DNA of 6,530 nt, from the NCBI GenBank assembly GCA_903881535.1, contig CAIRTT010000627.1, positions 1 through 6,530 of the forward strand, in the 5' to 3' direction. The notes below the pieces were generated by a model. The model was not told the origin of the DNA. It did no database searches and worked only from the letters and a program-made list of their open reading frames with translations. This document shows, piece by piece, positions 1 to 5,631 of this stretch; within the stretch, counting starts at the first letter, position 1, and every line of letters starts with the position of its first letter. Origin of the DNA: an uncultured Armatimonadota bacterium (GTDB taxonomy: Bacteria; Armatimonadota; Armatimonadia; Armatimonadales; Armatimonadaceae). The position numbers and the translations under genes are program-made.

Positions 1-310
1 CACGGTACTTGAGGACAATCGCGGTTACCCCGATGCTATTCAGCCAGGTGGCGATTTCAGTGCCTTCGAGGTCCATCGCCAAAATGCTAAAGCCGCCACC
101 CGGACAGATCACGACCGCCGCACCATTTTGTTTGGACTTCGGCGGAGCGTACACAGCAATCCCTGGAACCGTGACATTGGCGATGCGGGCGACACGCTTG
201 CCCACCACCAAACCTTCGCCAGGCTTGGTGATGTCGGTTTCTACGCCATCCGATTTGATCTGACCGGGGATGTTCGCTCCCCACAAAGGCTGAAACGGCT
301 TTTCCTGCAT
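1..310 (-). CDS. Alpha/beta hydrolase, acetyl-xylan-esterase-like, N-terminal part (runs off the left edge)
   Basis: The first 103 residues of a protein that continues beyond the window. The sequence reads MQEKPFQPLWGANIPG at the start and has PGGGF at residues 70-74, which looks like the oxyanion-hole loop (HGGG/PGGG) of alpha/beta-hydrolase esterases. It is followed by MDLEGTEIATWLNSIGV (79-95) and IVLKYR (98-103), a run typical of the family usually annotated as acetyl xylan esterase or 'esterase/lipase'. The nucleophile Ser, the Asp and the His would lie in the missing part. The ATG at 310 is chosen because a GGAGGT ribosome-binding site sits 7 nt upstream. No signal peptide is visible from this start, so the product is probably cytoplasmic unless the true start differs. 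It follows the aldehyde dehydrogenase gene by 34 nt on the same strand, so co-transcription is likely. A role in deacylating plant-derived oligosaccharides is inferred from family and neighbours; the substrate cannot be read from this fragment. Confidence 0.85.
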   Translation of the reverse strand, partial: MQEKPFQPLWGANIPGQIKSDGVETDITKPGEGLVVGKRVARIANVTVPGIAVYAPPKSKQNGAAVVICPGGGFSILAMDLEGTEIATWLNSIGVTAIVLKYR

Positions 311-317
311 CTCAATG

Positions 318-323
318 ACCTCC
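318..323 (-). promoter_or_regulatory. Strong Shine-Dalgarno site of the alpha/beta hydrolase gene
   Basis: On the minus strand GGAGGT lies 7 nt before the ATG at 310. It fixes the start of the hydrolase gene and shows that this organism uses classical ribosome-binding sites at some genes, in contrast to the two upstream genes on this strand. The 34-nt gap shows no terminator, which supports read-through from the dehydrogenase gene. Confidence 0.8.
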
Positions 324-344
324 TTGTCACTCTCAATGTCCAAA

Positions 345-1928
345 CTAGGCGTTGGTGAAGTCACCATCCACGGAGCGCCAAATCCCAAGCGGATTTCCAT
401 CCTGAAGCTCGGCCGGCAGGCGATGTGCACGTACATTGTCGTACGAGCAGCGCATCGTGAAACGCTCGATGCCCGCTGGCAGGCCAACGCTGGTGAAGTA
501 CGGGTGTCCCGTCGCTGGGAATGGCCCGCCATGGTTCATCGCCGGGCTGACGGCAACACCGGTTGGCATTTTGTCATTCAGCAAGCGACCGACCTTACCT
601 CGAAGAACAGGGGCAATCGCAGCATATGCAGCTTCATCGGAGCCATCTACGGCGGAGTAAATCGTCCCGGTGAGGTTACCTTCAAGGGATGCGGCAACGG
701 CGGCCATTTGCGCTGTGTCATCGGTGATGACAATGAGGCTTACCGGGCCAAAGGCTTCGGTCTGCAGCGCTTCAGGGTTCTTCAGGAAGGTTGCGGCATC
801 CACGGTCAAGATAGTGTTCTCGAAGCGATAGCCAGGCTCCGCAACAGGATTACCTCCGCAGCGAACCGTGGCTCCTGCGGCGGTGAGCGTCTTGATGGAA
901 TCGCCAATCGCATCCCGGCCGCCCTTACCGAGCAACACCCCTGGATTTGCGGCAGAGAACTTTCCAATGACGGCAGCGGTAAACGCATCCCCGGCATCAC
1001 CAGCCGGCACAACGACAAAGCCTGGATTGGTACAAAACTGTCCGGCGCCCATCATACAGCTGCCAGAAAACTCATCCGCGAGGGCATCTCCGCGCTCTGC
1101 AAGGACACCCGGCAGAACGAACACTGGATTGACGCTGCTCATTTCAAGATAGACAGGCTTACCATGACGGTCAGCGACTTCCTTGAGGCGCATCCCGGTG
1201 TCTCGGCCACCGGTGAAGCCAACGGATGCAACCGCAGGGCTCTCGACCATCGCGAAGCCAAGCTGTGGAGCGATGCGGTAGACGAGCTGAAGTGCGCCGG
1301 CAGGGAGTCCTGTCGCTGTTGCAGCGGCGACCGCACACTCAGCGAGGAGGCGGCTGGTGGTTGGGTGGGATGTGTGGACTTTTGCGATGACCGGGCATCC
1401 AGCAGCAATCGCGGCGGCGAAATCACCACCGGCGATGGCATTGAAGGCGAACGGGAAGTTGTTAGGGCCAAAGACGAGAACGGCACCATCAAGGGCTTCC
1501 TGCTGGCAGCGGATACCAGTTGCGGTATCGATGGTCGGGCGTGCAAAGCTGCGTGCGCGAACTGCCTTTGCGGCGAGGCGGAGCTGATTCACGGTGCGTG
1601 GGAGCTCGACAGATCCAAGGCGTGGCTCAACAGGCAGTCCGGTTTCGGCATTTGCCGCTGCGACAAGCCCATCCTTTGCGGCTTCCAGGTTGGCTGCATA
1701 AGCATCTAGGAACTGTGCACGGACTTCTGCATCAAGGCCGCGCATCGCAGCTTTGGCCTCTGCGGCAGCGGTCAGGATTGCGTGGACATCCTGTGGACCG
1801 GACACCGGATAGGTGCCCGGAAGTAGCTCACCGGTGGCTGGGTTGGTGGCTTGGAAGGTGCCGGTTGGATCAGCGGATGCACACCAGGCGCCATTGATGA
1901 GAATCGGGAAAGGGGTTGCGGTCGACAT
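345..1928 (-). CDS. Aldehyde dehydrogenase, alpha-ketoglutarate semialdehyde (2,5-dioxovalerate) dehydrogenase type
   Basis: A full-length 527-residue NAD(P)-dependent aldehyde dehydrogenase; this is the usual length for the KGSADH branch. Visible hallmarks in order: NNFPF (156-160) with the oxyanion Asn at about 157; IAKVH (181-185) with the cofactor-binding Lys183; GFTGG (237-241) of the nucleotide site; LEMSS (261-265) with the general-base Glu262; GQFCTNPG (296-303) with the catalytic Cys299; and EAFGP (391-395). The combination GxxTGMRL, EMSSVNPVF and GQFCTNPG is characteristic of 2,5-dioxovalerate dehydrogenases (EC 1.2.1.26), which oxidise alpha-ketoglutarate semialdehyde to 2-oxoglutarate at the end of the oxidative pentose (Weimberg-type) and glucarate/galactarate routes. 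There is no signal peptide, so it is cytoplasmic. It lies 42 nt after the GH3 gene and 34 nt before the hydrolase, probably in one operon. The ATG at 1928 has no proper Shine-Dalgarno (only GGAA, 2 nt away) and sits inside a perfect inverted repeat. Family is certain; the exact aldehyde substrate is inferred. Confidence 0.93.
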   Translation of the reverse strand: MSTATPFPILINGAWCASADPTGTFQATNPATGELLPGTYPVSGPQDVHAILTAAAEAKAAMRGLDAEVRAQFLDAYAANLEAAKDGLVAAANAETGLPVEPRLGSVELPRTVNQLRLAAKAVRARSFARPTIDTATGIRCQQEALDGAVLVFGPNNFPFAFNAIAGGDFAAAIAAGCPVIAKVHTSHPTTSRLLAECAVAAATATGLPAGALQLVYRIAPQLGFAMVESPAVASVGFTGGRDTGMRLKEVADRHGKPVYLEMSSVNPVFVLPGVLAERGDALADEFSGSCMMGAGQFCTNPGFVVVPAGDAGDAFTAAVIGKFSAANPGVLLGKGGRDAIGDSIKTLTAAGATVRCGGNPVAEPGYRFENTILTVDAATFLKNPEALQTEAFGPVSLIVITDDTAQMAAVAASLEGNLTGTIYSAVDGSDEAAYAAIAPVLRGKVGRLLNDKMPTGVAVSPAMNHGGPFPATGHPYFTSVGLPAGIERFTMRCSYDNVRAHRLPAELQDGNPLGIWRSVDGDFTNA

Positions 1929-1958
1929 GTTTCCATTCTAACGGAAGATGTCGACCGC
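1918..1958 (-). repeat. Perfect 11-bp inverted repeat covering the dehydrogenase start codon
   Basis: The arms are GCGGTCGACAT at 1918-1928 and ATGTCGACCGC at 1948-1958 (plus strand), exact reverse complements around a 19-nt spacer. In minus-strand RNA the downstream arm begins with the AUG of the dehydrogenase gene. The spacer can add a second short stem, TTCC with GGAA, which would also pair the only Shine-Dalgarno-like bases. Each arm contains the palindrome GTCGAC, so the site could instead be a pair of protein-binding half-sites 29 bp apart. The upstream arm is entirely intergenic, so coding constraint does not explain the match. There is no U-run after it, so it is not an intrinsic terminator. 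Confidence 0.75.
1935..1940 (-). promoter_or_regulatory. Possible -10 element (TAGAAT) for a leaderless dehydrogenase mRNA
   Basis: On the minus strand TAGAAT, one base from consensus, ends 6 nt before the dehydrogenase ATG. Transcription from it would start at or within a base or two of the A of the ATG. No convincing -35 is seen at 16-18 nt. It lies in the spacer of the inverted repeat. A single hexamer match in a short gap can arise by chance; the same layout at two other genes in the window is what makes it worth listing. Confidence 0.35.
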
Positions 1959-1970
1959 GGGCGAAGACTT

Positions 1971-4511
1971 CTAGCGCAGCAGGAGGATGCGACTTGACTG
2001 TCCGACTTCCACAACGGGGTTTCCCGGGAGGCGTTTCCAGCGGTGGGATGTGTCGTCGTAGTAGCGCCAAGTGGTCGGAGGGAGCGTGATGGTGACATCC
2101 CGGCTCTCACCCTTTGCGAGCGTGACCTTGGTGAAGCCGGCAAGCCAGCGAACAGGGAGCATAACAGGTGCGCGCTGCGGGCGTGTGACATAGACCTGAG
2201 GCGTATCGGTAGCGCTGACATCCCCGATATTGCGGATGTTAAATGTCACCTTCGTCCCAGCCACGGTATGGGCTACCCGTAGCCGTGTGTAGGCGAACTG
2301 CGTATAGGTCAGGCCGTGGCCAAACGGATACGCGACTGCCTTGCGGGCATTGTCGTAATGTCGGTAACCAACAAATGGCCCTTCGGAATAGACAACAGCT
2401 CCGTTTTTTCCTGGGTATTGCTCAGGTTTGGTTACTGGGCCATCCTGTGTCCGTTCAGGAAATGTCACTGGCAGCTTGCCGCTTGGGCTGACCGCGCCGG
2501 TGAGGAGGCGTAGTGTGGCATCCGCGCCTTCCTGTCCGGGATACCAGAGCTGGAGGATGGCAGGGACGCGACCGCGCCATGGAAGCTCGACGGGTGCTCC
2601 GGTGTGCAGAAGCACGATGGTATTTGGGTTTGCGGTAGCGACAGCCTCCACAAGAGCGCGCTGGCTCTCCGGCAGCGCGAGGTCAGCCCGGTCGGTGCCT
2701 TCCGTGCCTTCATCGTAGACCATCACCACTGCGGCGGGAGCCCCCTTGACGACCCTGACGGCATTCGCAATCAGTTCCGCCTGGCGTGCGGGAGTGACCC
2801 ATGCAAGACGAACGTGGAGCTTTGCGTTGGGATCCGGCGGTCCAAAACCTCCGCCAGCCGCGGCGGTGAGTGTGAACGGAATGGGCTTGCCTTTGACCAA
2901 ATCAACCCAAATGGTTGCGGTGAGGAGGCCATCTTGCGTCTTATAAAGGCTCGCTCCGCCGCCGAAGAGCCCTCCGGCATTTACGCGCAGCTTCTCGCCG
3001 ATTGATAGAGTTGCCTGCCCGCCATCCACTTGGACCTTAATCCCATACCGTCCGGTAACCGGCGCAACCAGGCTACCTTTCCAGATTTGGGGGATGCGTG
3101 TGACAAGGGCGTTCTTTGCGACATGGTTGATGTCGGCTGTGCGAATTTGAGGATCGTTGATGATGCCAAAGCCCGGACTCTGGCGGCTTGCCGCAGCGGC
3201 ATCATTTGCGCGTGTCAGGTTTGTAAATGCCAATGCTGGAATCGCTGTGCCATCCGTGTCGATGCCCGGAGCGTAGAGCGGCTTATCGATGCCATGTGCA
3301 GTTTTGAGCAGGTCTCGGATGCTTGTTGTTTGGGTTGGCGTGACCTGCGCGGAGCCACCGCCACCGATCACGGGACGTTCAAAGGGAAGCCCAACCCACG
3401 CGATGTTTTTGAGCGTAGCAGACTGTAGAGGCAGGATAAAGCGGTCATTTTTGAGGAGTACGGCTCCCGCTTCGGCGATATCGCGGGCGGCTTTGCGTCC
3501 GGCAGCTTTGTCAAAGGTCGATCTTGGCTTTGGCTTGTCGAGGTGTCCAAACTTTTCCATCACGACAAGGATGCGTGCGACGGAGCGATCGAGGGTAGAT
3601 TCGGGGACCTCACCCGTTTCGATAGTTGTTTGGAGATTTTTGCCGAAGAAGCCATCCCGGCCGGGTATGCGGATGCCATCCCCAGGCATTTCCATGTCGA
3701 GTCCTGCCTGGATGCTGGCATTGGTGGACTGTGTGGCAAACCAGTCCGACATCACGAAGCCACCAAAGCCAAATTTCTGCCGCAAGGTTGTTTCAAGCAG
3801 AGCACTGTTTTCGCAGCAATAGGTGCCATTAATTTTGTTGTAAGCGCCCATCACGGAGCCAGCCCCGGCATTCACTGCTGCGGTAAACGCCGGGAGGTAG
3901 ATTTCGTTGAGTGTCCGTTCATCGATGAGGACATCGATACCCATCCGGCCCTGTTCGAAGTTATTCGCGGCGAAGTGTTTGACGGTGGCGATGAGGCCAT
4001 TTGCCTGAACGCCTTTGACCTGTGCGGACACAAGGGAGGCGGCGAGGAGTGGATCTTCACCGAGGGTTTCAAAATTCCGTCCAGCCCCGGGTTGCCTCAC
4101 GATATTGACCATCGGGGAGAGGAGGACATCTTGGCCGAGGGCGCGCCCTTCCTTACCAACGGTGGCGCCGAAGCGACGGGCGATGTCTGTGTTGAAGGTT
4201 GCTGCCATTGAAACGGGAGCCGGCATTGCGGTTGCGGGCTTGGCTACGCGGATGCCCGCTGGGCCATCGGTGAGGCGGAGAGGCCCAATCCCAAGCCGTG
4301 GAACACCGGGGATATAGCCGGCCTGTCCGAGGTTGTTAGGGTCGTCTCCCCCGCGGACGAGGGAGAGTTTTTCACTCAGGGTCAGCTTGCCGATGAGCTG
4401 GAGTACGCGTGGGGTGATGGGGTAGGTTGCGGTGGTCTGAGCCAATGTGGATGTATGGAATGCAGACAGGAGTACCGCGGTTAGTCCGGCGGTGATGCTG
4501 GATTTGTGCAT
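1971..4511 (-). CDS. Secreted glycoside hydrolase family 3 beta-glycosidase (beta-glucosidase type) with PA14 insert
   Basis: A full-length 846-residue GH3 enzyme that removes terminal beta-linked sugars from oligosaccharides. Residues 1-24 form a signal peptide (hydrophobic TAGLTAVLLSAF, likely cut after TLA), so it acts in the periplasm or outside. The N-terminal catalytic barrel (about 35-330) has LTDGPAGIR (80-88), GRNFETLGEDP (144-154), KHFAANN (178-184) and MSDW (254-257), with Asp256 as nucleophile. The second domain starts near 345 and is interrupted by a PA14 carbohydrate-binding module (about 447-575), as in other PA14-type GH3 beta-glucosidases. It resumes with EGTEGTDR (601-608), where Glu604 is the likely acid/base, then LWYPGQEG (655-662) and YPFGHGLTY (728-736). 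A fibronectin-III-like domain (about 750-845) closes the protein. It looks intact. The ATG at 4511 has no Shine-Dalgarno but a TATATT 6 nt upstream. It is probably the first gene of an operon with the downstream dehydrogenase and esterase. GH3 members also include xylosidases and arabinofuranosidases, so the sugar is not settled. Confidence 0.95.
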   Translation of the reverse strand: MHKSSITAGLTAVLLSAFHTSTLAQTTATYPITPRVLQLIGKLTLSEKLSLVRGGDDPNNLGQAGYIPGVPRLGIGPLRLTDGPAGIRVAKPATAMPAPVSMAATFNTDIARRFGATVGKEGRALGQDVLLSPMVNIVRQPGAGRNFETLGEDPLLAASLVSAQVKGVQANGLIATVKHFAANNFEQGRMGIDVLIDERTLNEIYLPAFTAAVNAGAGSVMGAYNKINGTYCCENSALLETTLRQKFGFGGFVMSDWFATQSTNASIQAGLDMEMPGDGIRIPGRDGFFGKNLQTTIETGEVPESTLDRSVARILVVMEKFGHLDKPKPRSTFDKAAGRKAARDIAEAGAVLLKNDRFILPLQSATLKNIAWVGLPFERPVIGGGGSAQVTPTQTTSIRDLLKTAHGIDKPLYAPGIDTDGTAIPALAFTNLTRANDAAAASRQSPGFGIINDPQIRTADINHVAKNALVTRIPQIWKGSLVAPVTGRYGIKVQVDGGQATLSIGEKLRVNAGGLFGGGASLYKTQDGLLTATIWVDLVKGKPIPFTLTAAAGGGFGPPDPNAKLHVRLAWVTPARQAELIANAVRVVKGAPAAVVMVYDEGTEGTDRADLALPESQRALVEAVATANPNTIVLLHTGAPVELPWRGRVPAILQLWYPGQEGADATLRLLTGAVSPSGKLPVTFPERTQDGPVTKPEQYPGKNGAVVYSEGPFVGYRHYDNARKAVAYPFGHGLTYTQFAYTRLRVAHTVAGTKVTFNIRNIGDVSATDTPQVYVTRPQRAPVMLPVRWLAGFTKVTLAKGESRDVTITLPPTTWRYYDDTSHRWKRLPGNPVVEVGQSSRILLLR

Positions 4512-4517
4512 GGCATC

Positions 4518-4523
4518 AATATA
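4518..4523 (-). promoter_or_regulatory. Possible -10 element (TATATT) for a leaderless GH3 mRNA
   Basis: On the minus strand TATATT ends 6 nt before the GH3 ATG, so the predicted transcription start would fall on or next to the A of the start codon. There is no purine-rich Shine-Dalgarno in the 20 nt before the ATG. No good -35 hexamer is visible 16-18 nt upstream (the region is GC-rich), which weakens the call. Confidence 0.4.
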
Positions 4524-4590
4524 CGCCAGGCATCGGCTCGAGGGCTTGGCTTGAGCGTGCTGGCTTTAGCCTCTGAAATTTGTGGAATGT

Positions 4591-4618
4591 CTAGCCTTTA
4601 GGTTTTCGTAAAGGGTAG
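4591..4618. repeat. Imperfect 10-nt inverted repeat upstream of the GH3 gene
   Basis: CTAGCCTTTA (4591-4600) and TAAAGGGTAG (4609-4618) are reverse complements except for one position, separated by 8 nt. The site lies 80-107 nt before the GH3 start and beyond the terminator of the lipoprotein gene. With a dyad of this size it could be an operator for a sugar-responsive regulator, or a hairpin of no consequence. Arms of this quality do occur by chance in several kilobases, so the case rests on its position. Confidence 0.3.
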
Positions 4619-4637
4619 CGGGACATAAATGAAAGCG

Positions 4638-4660
4638 AGCCCCCGCCGGAGGCGGGGGCT
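4638..4660 (-). terminator. Intrinsic terminator of the lipoprotein gene
   Basis: AGCCCCCGCC (4638-4647) and GGCGGGGGCT (4651-4660) form a perfect, very GC-rich 10-bp stem with a 3-nt loop. It begins 25 nt after the TAA of the lipoprotein gene. In the minus-strand transcript it is followed by CGCTTTCATTTATG, a broken U-rich tract. No plus-strand gene precedes it, so it is assigned to the minus strand. It separates the lipoprotein transcript from the GH3 operon. Confidence 0.8.
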
Positions 4661-4685
4661 GGCACATTTTCCAAACCGATGCGTA

Positions 4686-5411
4686 TTACTTCTTGCCGAA
4701 GGTGTACGTTACGATGTAGCGCTTGGAGAAACCACGCGCATCCACAGCTTCCTTGGCATCTGCAATCAACTCAGGAACGATGGACAAGTTGCTCTTGAGA
4801 ACAGGCTTGGAGTCTGCATTTGGCAACCAGAGGATTGCAAGCGTGCCATCCACATTTGCCTTTGGAGCAAGGTTGTCATAGTTAGGCGTGTTGTCACCAT
4901 TGAATGCATCACCAGCCGGGTCAATCTTCTGGTAGCCAACAGGTTGAGCCGTTGGGGTGAAGACCAGATCTGTACCGGACCCAGAAAGCGTGTAAATCGT
5001 CTTTTGGTATGGAGTCGAAAGCACAGAACCATTTTCCGTGTCGCGCACCAGCTCAAGACGCTGATTGTCACGGGTGAAGGTTCCGGCTTCGGTTCCGCCG
5101 TACGACTTAATCGCGTAGCGGCCATCTTCCGAAAAAGTGATGGTATCCGTTGGTGTACAGACATCAATGACCACACTGCGGTCCTTAAGTTCTGTTTTAG
5201 GGTCTCCAACGACACTGCTGGCATCGCCACAGGTTACCCGTGTGCCAAGCGCAGAAATACTAGTCTTGCTGTATGTCCCGATAAGTGCGCGGGAGCTGGA
5301 GTTCAGATAATCCTGATCCACACCTCCACCGCCACAACCAGTCAACAGACTTCCAAGGCTCAGCGAAGCTGCAATGCCTGCGAACCCGAACTTAACGAAG
5401 CGATGCGTCAC
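4686..5411 (-). CDS. Putative lipoprotein of unknown function, 241 aa
   Basis: I do not recognise the family. The N-terminus has basic residues (His3, Arg4, Lys7), a hydrophobic stretch (8-23) and a lipobox LTGC (23-26), followed by a glycine run GGGG (27-30). This predicts export, cutting before Cys26 and lipid anchoring to a membrane. The mature part is polar, with IGTYSKTS (44-51), ITFSEDGRYAIKSYGG (91-106) and GTFTRDNQRLELV (110-122). This alternation of beta-strand and turn recalls small lipocalin-like or beta-sandwich lipoproteins, but that is only an impression. Cys61 and Cys85 could form a disulfide. The start is a GTG at 5411, chosen because GGGAGG lies 6 nt upstream and the signal peptide begins there. 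The gene is divergent from mnmA and ends in its own terminator, so it looks monocistronic. Confidence 0.85.
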   Translation of the reverse strand: MTHRFVKFGFAGIAASLSLGSLLTGCGGGGVDQDYLNSSSRALIGTYSKTSISALGTRVTCGDASSVVGDPKTELKDRSVVIDVCTPTDTITFSEDGRYAIKSYGGTEAGTFTRDNQRLELVRDTENGSVLSTPYQKTIYTLSGSGTDLVFTPTAQPVGYQKIDPAGDAFNGDNTPNYDNLAPKANVDGTLAILWLPNADSKPVLKSNLSIVPELIADAKEAVDARGFSKRYIVTYTFGKK

Positions 5412-5417
5412 GTGCTT

Positions 5418-5423
5418 CCTCCC
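5418..5423 (-). promoter_or_regulatory. Strong Shine-Dalgarno site deciding the GTG start of the lipoprotein gene
   Basis: On the minus strand GGGAGG lies 6 nt before the GTG at 5411. The site supports the non-ATG start: there is no better-placed in-frame ATG, and the next codons give a complete signal peptide. Confidence 0.85.
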
Positions 5424-5445
5424 AATGCCATTTGGTACCCACCAC

Positions 5446-5457
5446 TGGCAGTTGCCA
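5446..5457. repeat. Small palindrome TGGCAGTTGCCA at the lipoprotein promoter
   Basis: Two 5-nt arms, TGGCA and TGCCA, surround a 2-nt centre. The palindrome abuts the putative -10 of the lipoprotein gene on its downstream side, so it would cover the predicted transcription start. A related TTGGCAAC occurs at 5532-5539 on the plus strand. It could be an operator half of a divergent control region; arms this short are weak evidence. Confidence 0.3.
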
Positions 5458-5465
5458 ATATACCA
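5457..5465 (-). promoter_or_regulatory. Extended -10 promoter (TGGTATATT) of the lipoprotein gene
   Basis: On the minus strand TGGTATATT matches the extended -10 form TGnTATAAT with one mismatch. Transcription would begin near 5449-5451, giving a leader of roughly 38-40 nt that contains the GGGAGG ribosome-binding site. No good -35 is seen, which an extended -10 can tolerate. Confidence 0.5.
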
Positions 5466-5614
5466 TGATAGGCCTTTTTATAGGGATATGTGGGTGATTC
5501 CTGTAGGGGAAACCGTATCAATCCGTACTATTTGGCAACCATTCTTCAAATTAGTTGATGTAAACCTTCAGGTATTCCGCTGAGAACGGGATGCATTGTA
5601 GGATGCCTTCGGAT

Positions 5615-5623
5615 TGGTATACT
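5615..5623 (+). promoter_or_regulatory. Extended -10 promoter (TGGTATACT) of mnmA, possibly leaderless
   Basis: TGGTATACT is an extended -10 with one mismatch to TGnTATAAT. A weak TTGTAG at 5596-5601 could be the -35 at 16-nt spacing. Only 8 nt separate the hexamer from the mnmA ATG, so the predicted start of transcription falls 0-2 nt before the ATG. Two copies of GGATGC (5589-5594 and 5601-5606), 12 bp apart, flank the putative -35. Confidence 0.5.
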
Positions 5624-5631
5624 TTGGTGCA

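Noticed and set aside
313..343. Two copies of CATTGAGA on the minus strand 21 nt apart in the dehydrogenase-hydrolase gap.
   Set aside because: Only 8 nt each with no further structure; this can be chance or a trace of a small duplication, so it is not called as a repeat.
315..1709. A 464-codon open frame on the plus strand opposite the aldehyde dehydrogenase.
   Set aside because: It is antisense to a gene with every ALDH motif intact; its translation is rich in Arg, Gly, Cys and Trp with no recognisable domain, as expected from the reverse frame of a GC-rich gene.
1772..2221. A 149-codon minus-strand frame bridging the GH3 end and the dehydrogenase start.
   Set aside because: It overlaps two genes in another frame, is rich in Ser, Arg and Pro, and has no ribosome-binding site or known motif.
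3289..4211. Plus-strand frames of 177 and 222 codons inside the GH3 gene.
   Set aside because: They are reverse-frame shadows of conserved GH3 coding sequence, with no promoter or Shine-Dalgarno support.
4629..5468. A 279-codon plus-strand open frame covering the lipoprotein gene.
   Set aside because: The opposite strand has a signal peptide with lipobox, a strong Shine-Dalgarno, an extended -10 and a terminator. The plus frame begins just before the terminator stem and reads through it, and has no visible domain.
5470..5482. GGCCTTTTTATAG as a possible terminator or plus-strand promoter.
   Set aside because: There is no stable stem before the T-run, and the TATAGG lies about 150 nt from mnmA, with a much better -10 right next to that gene.
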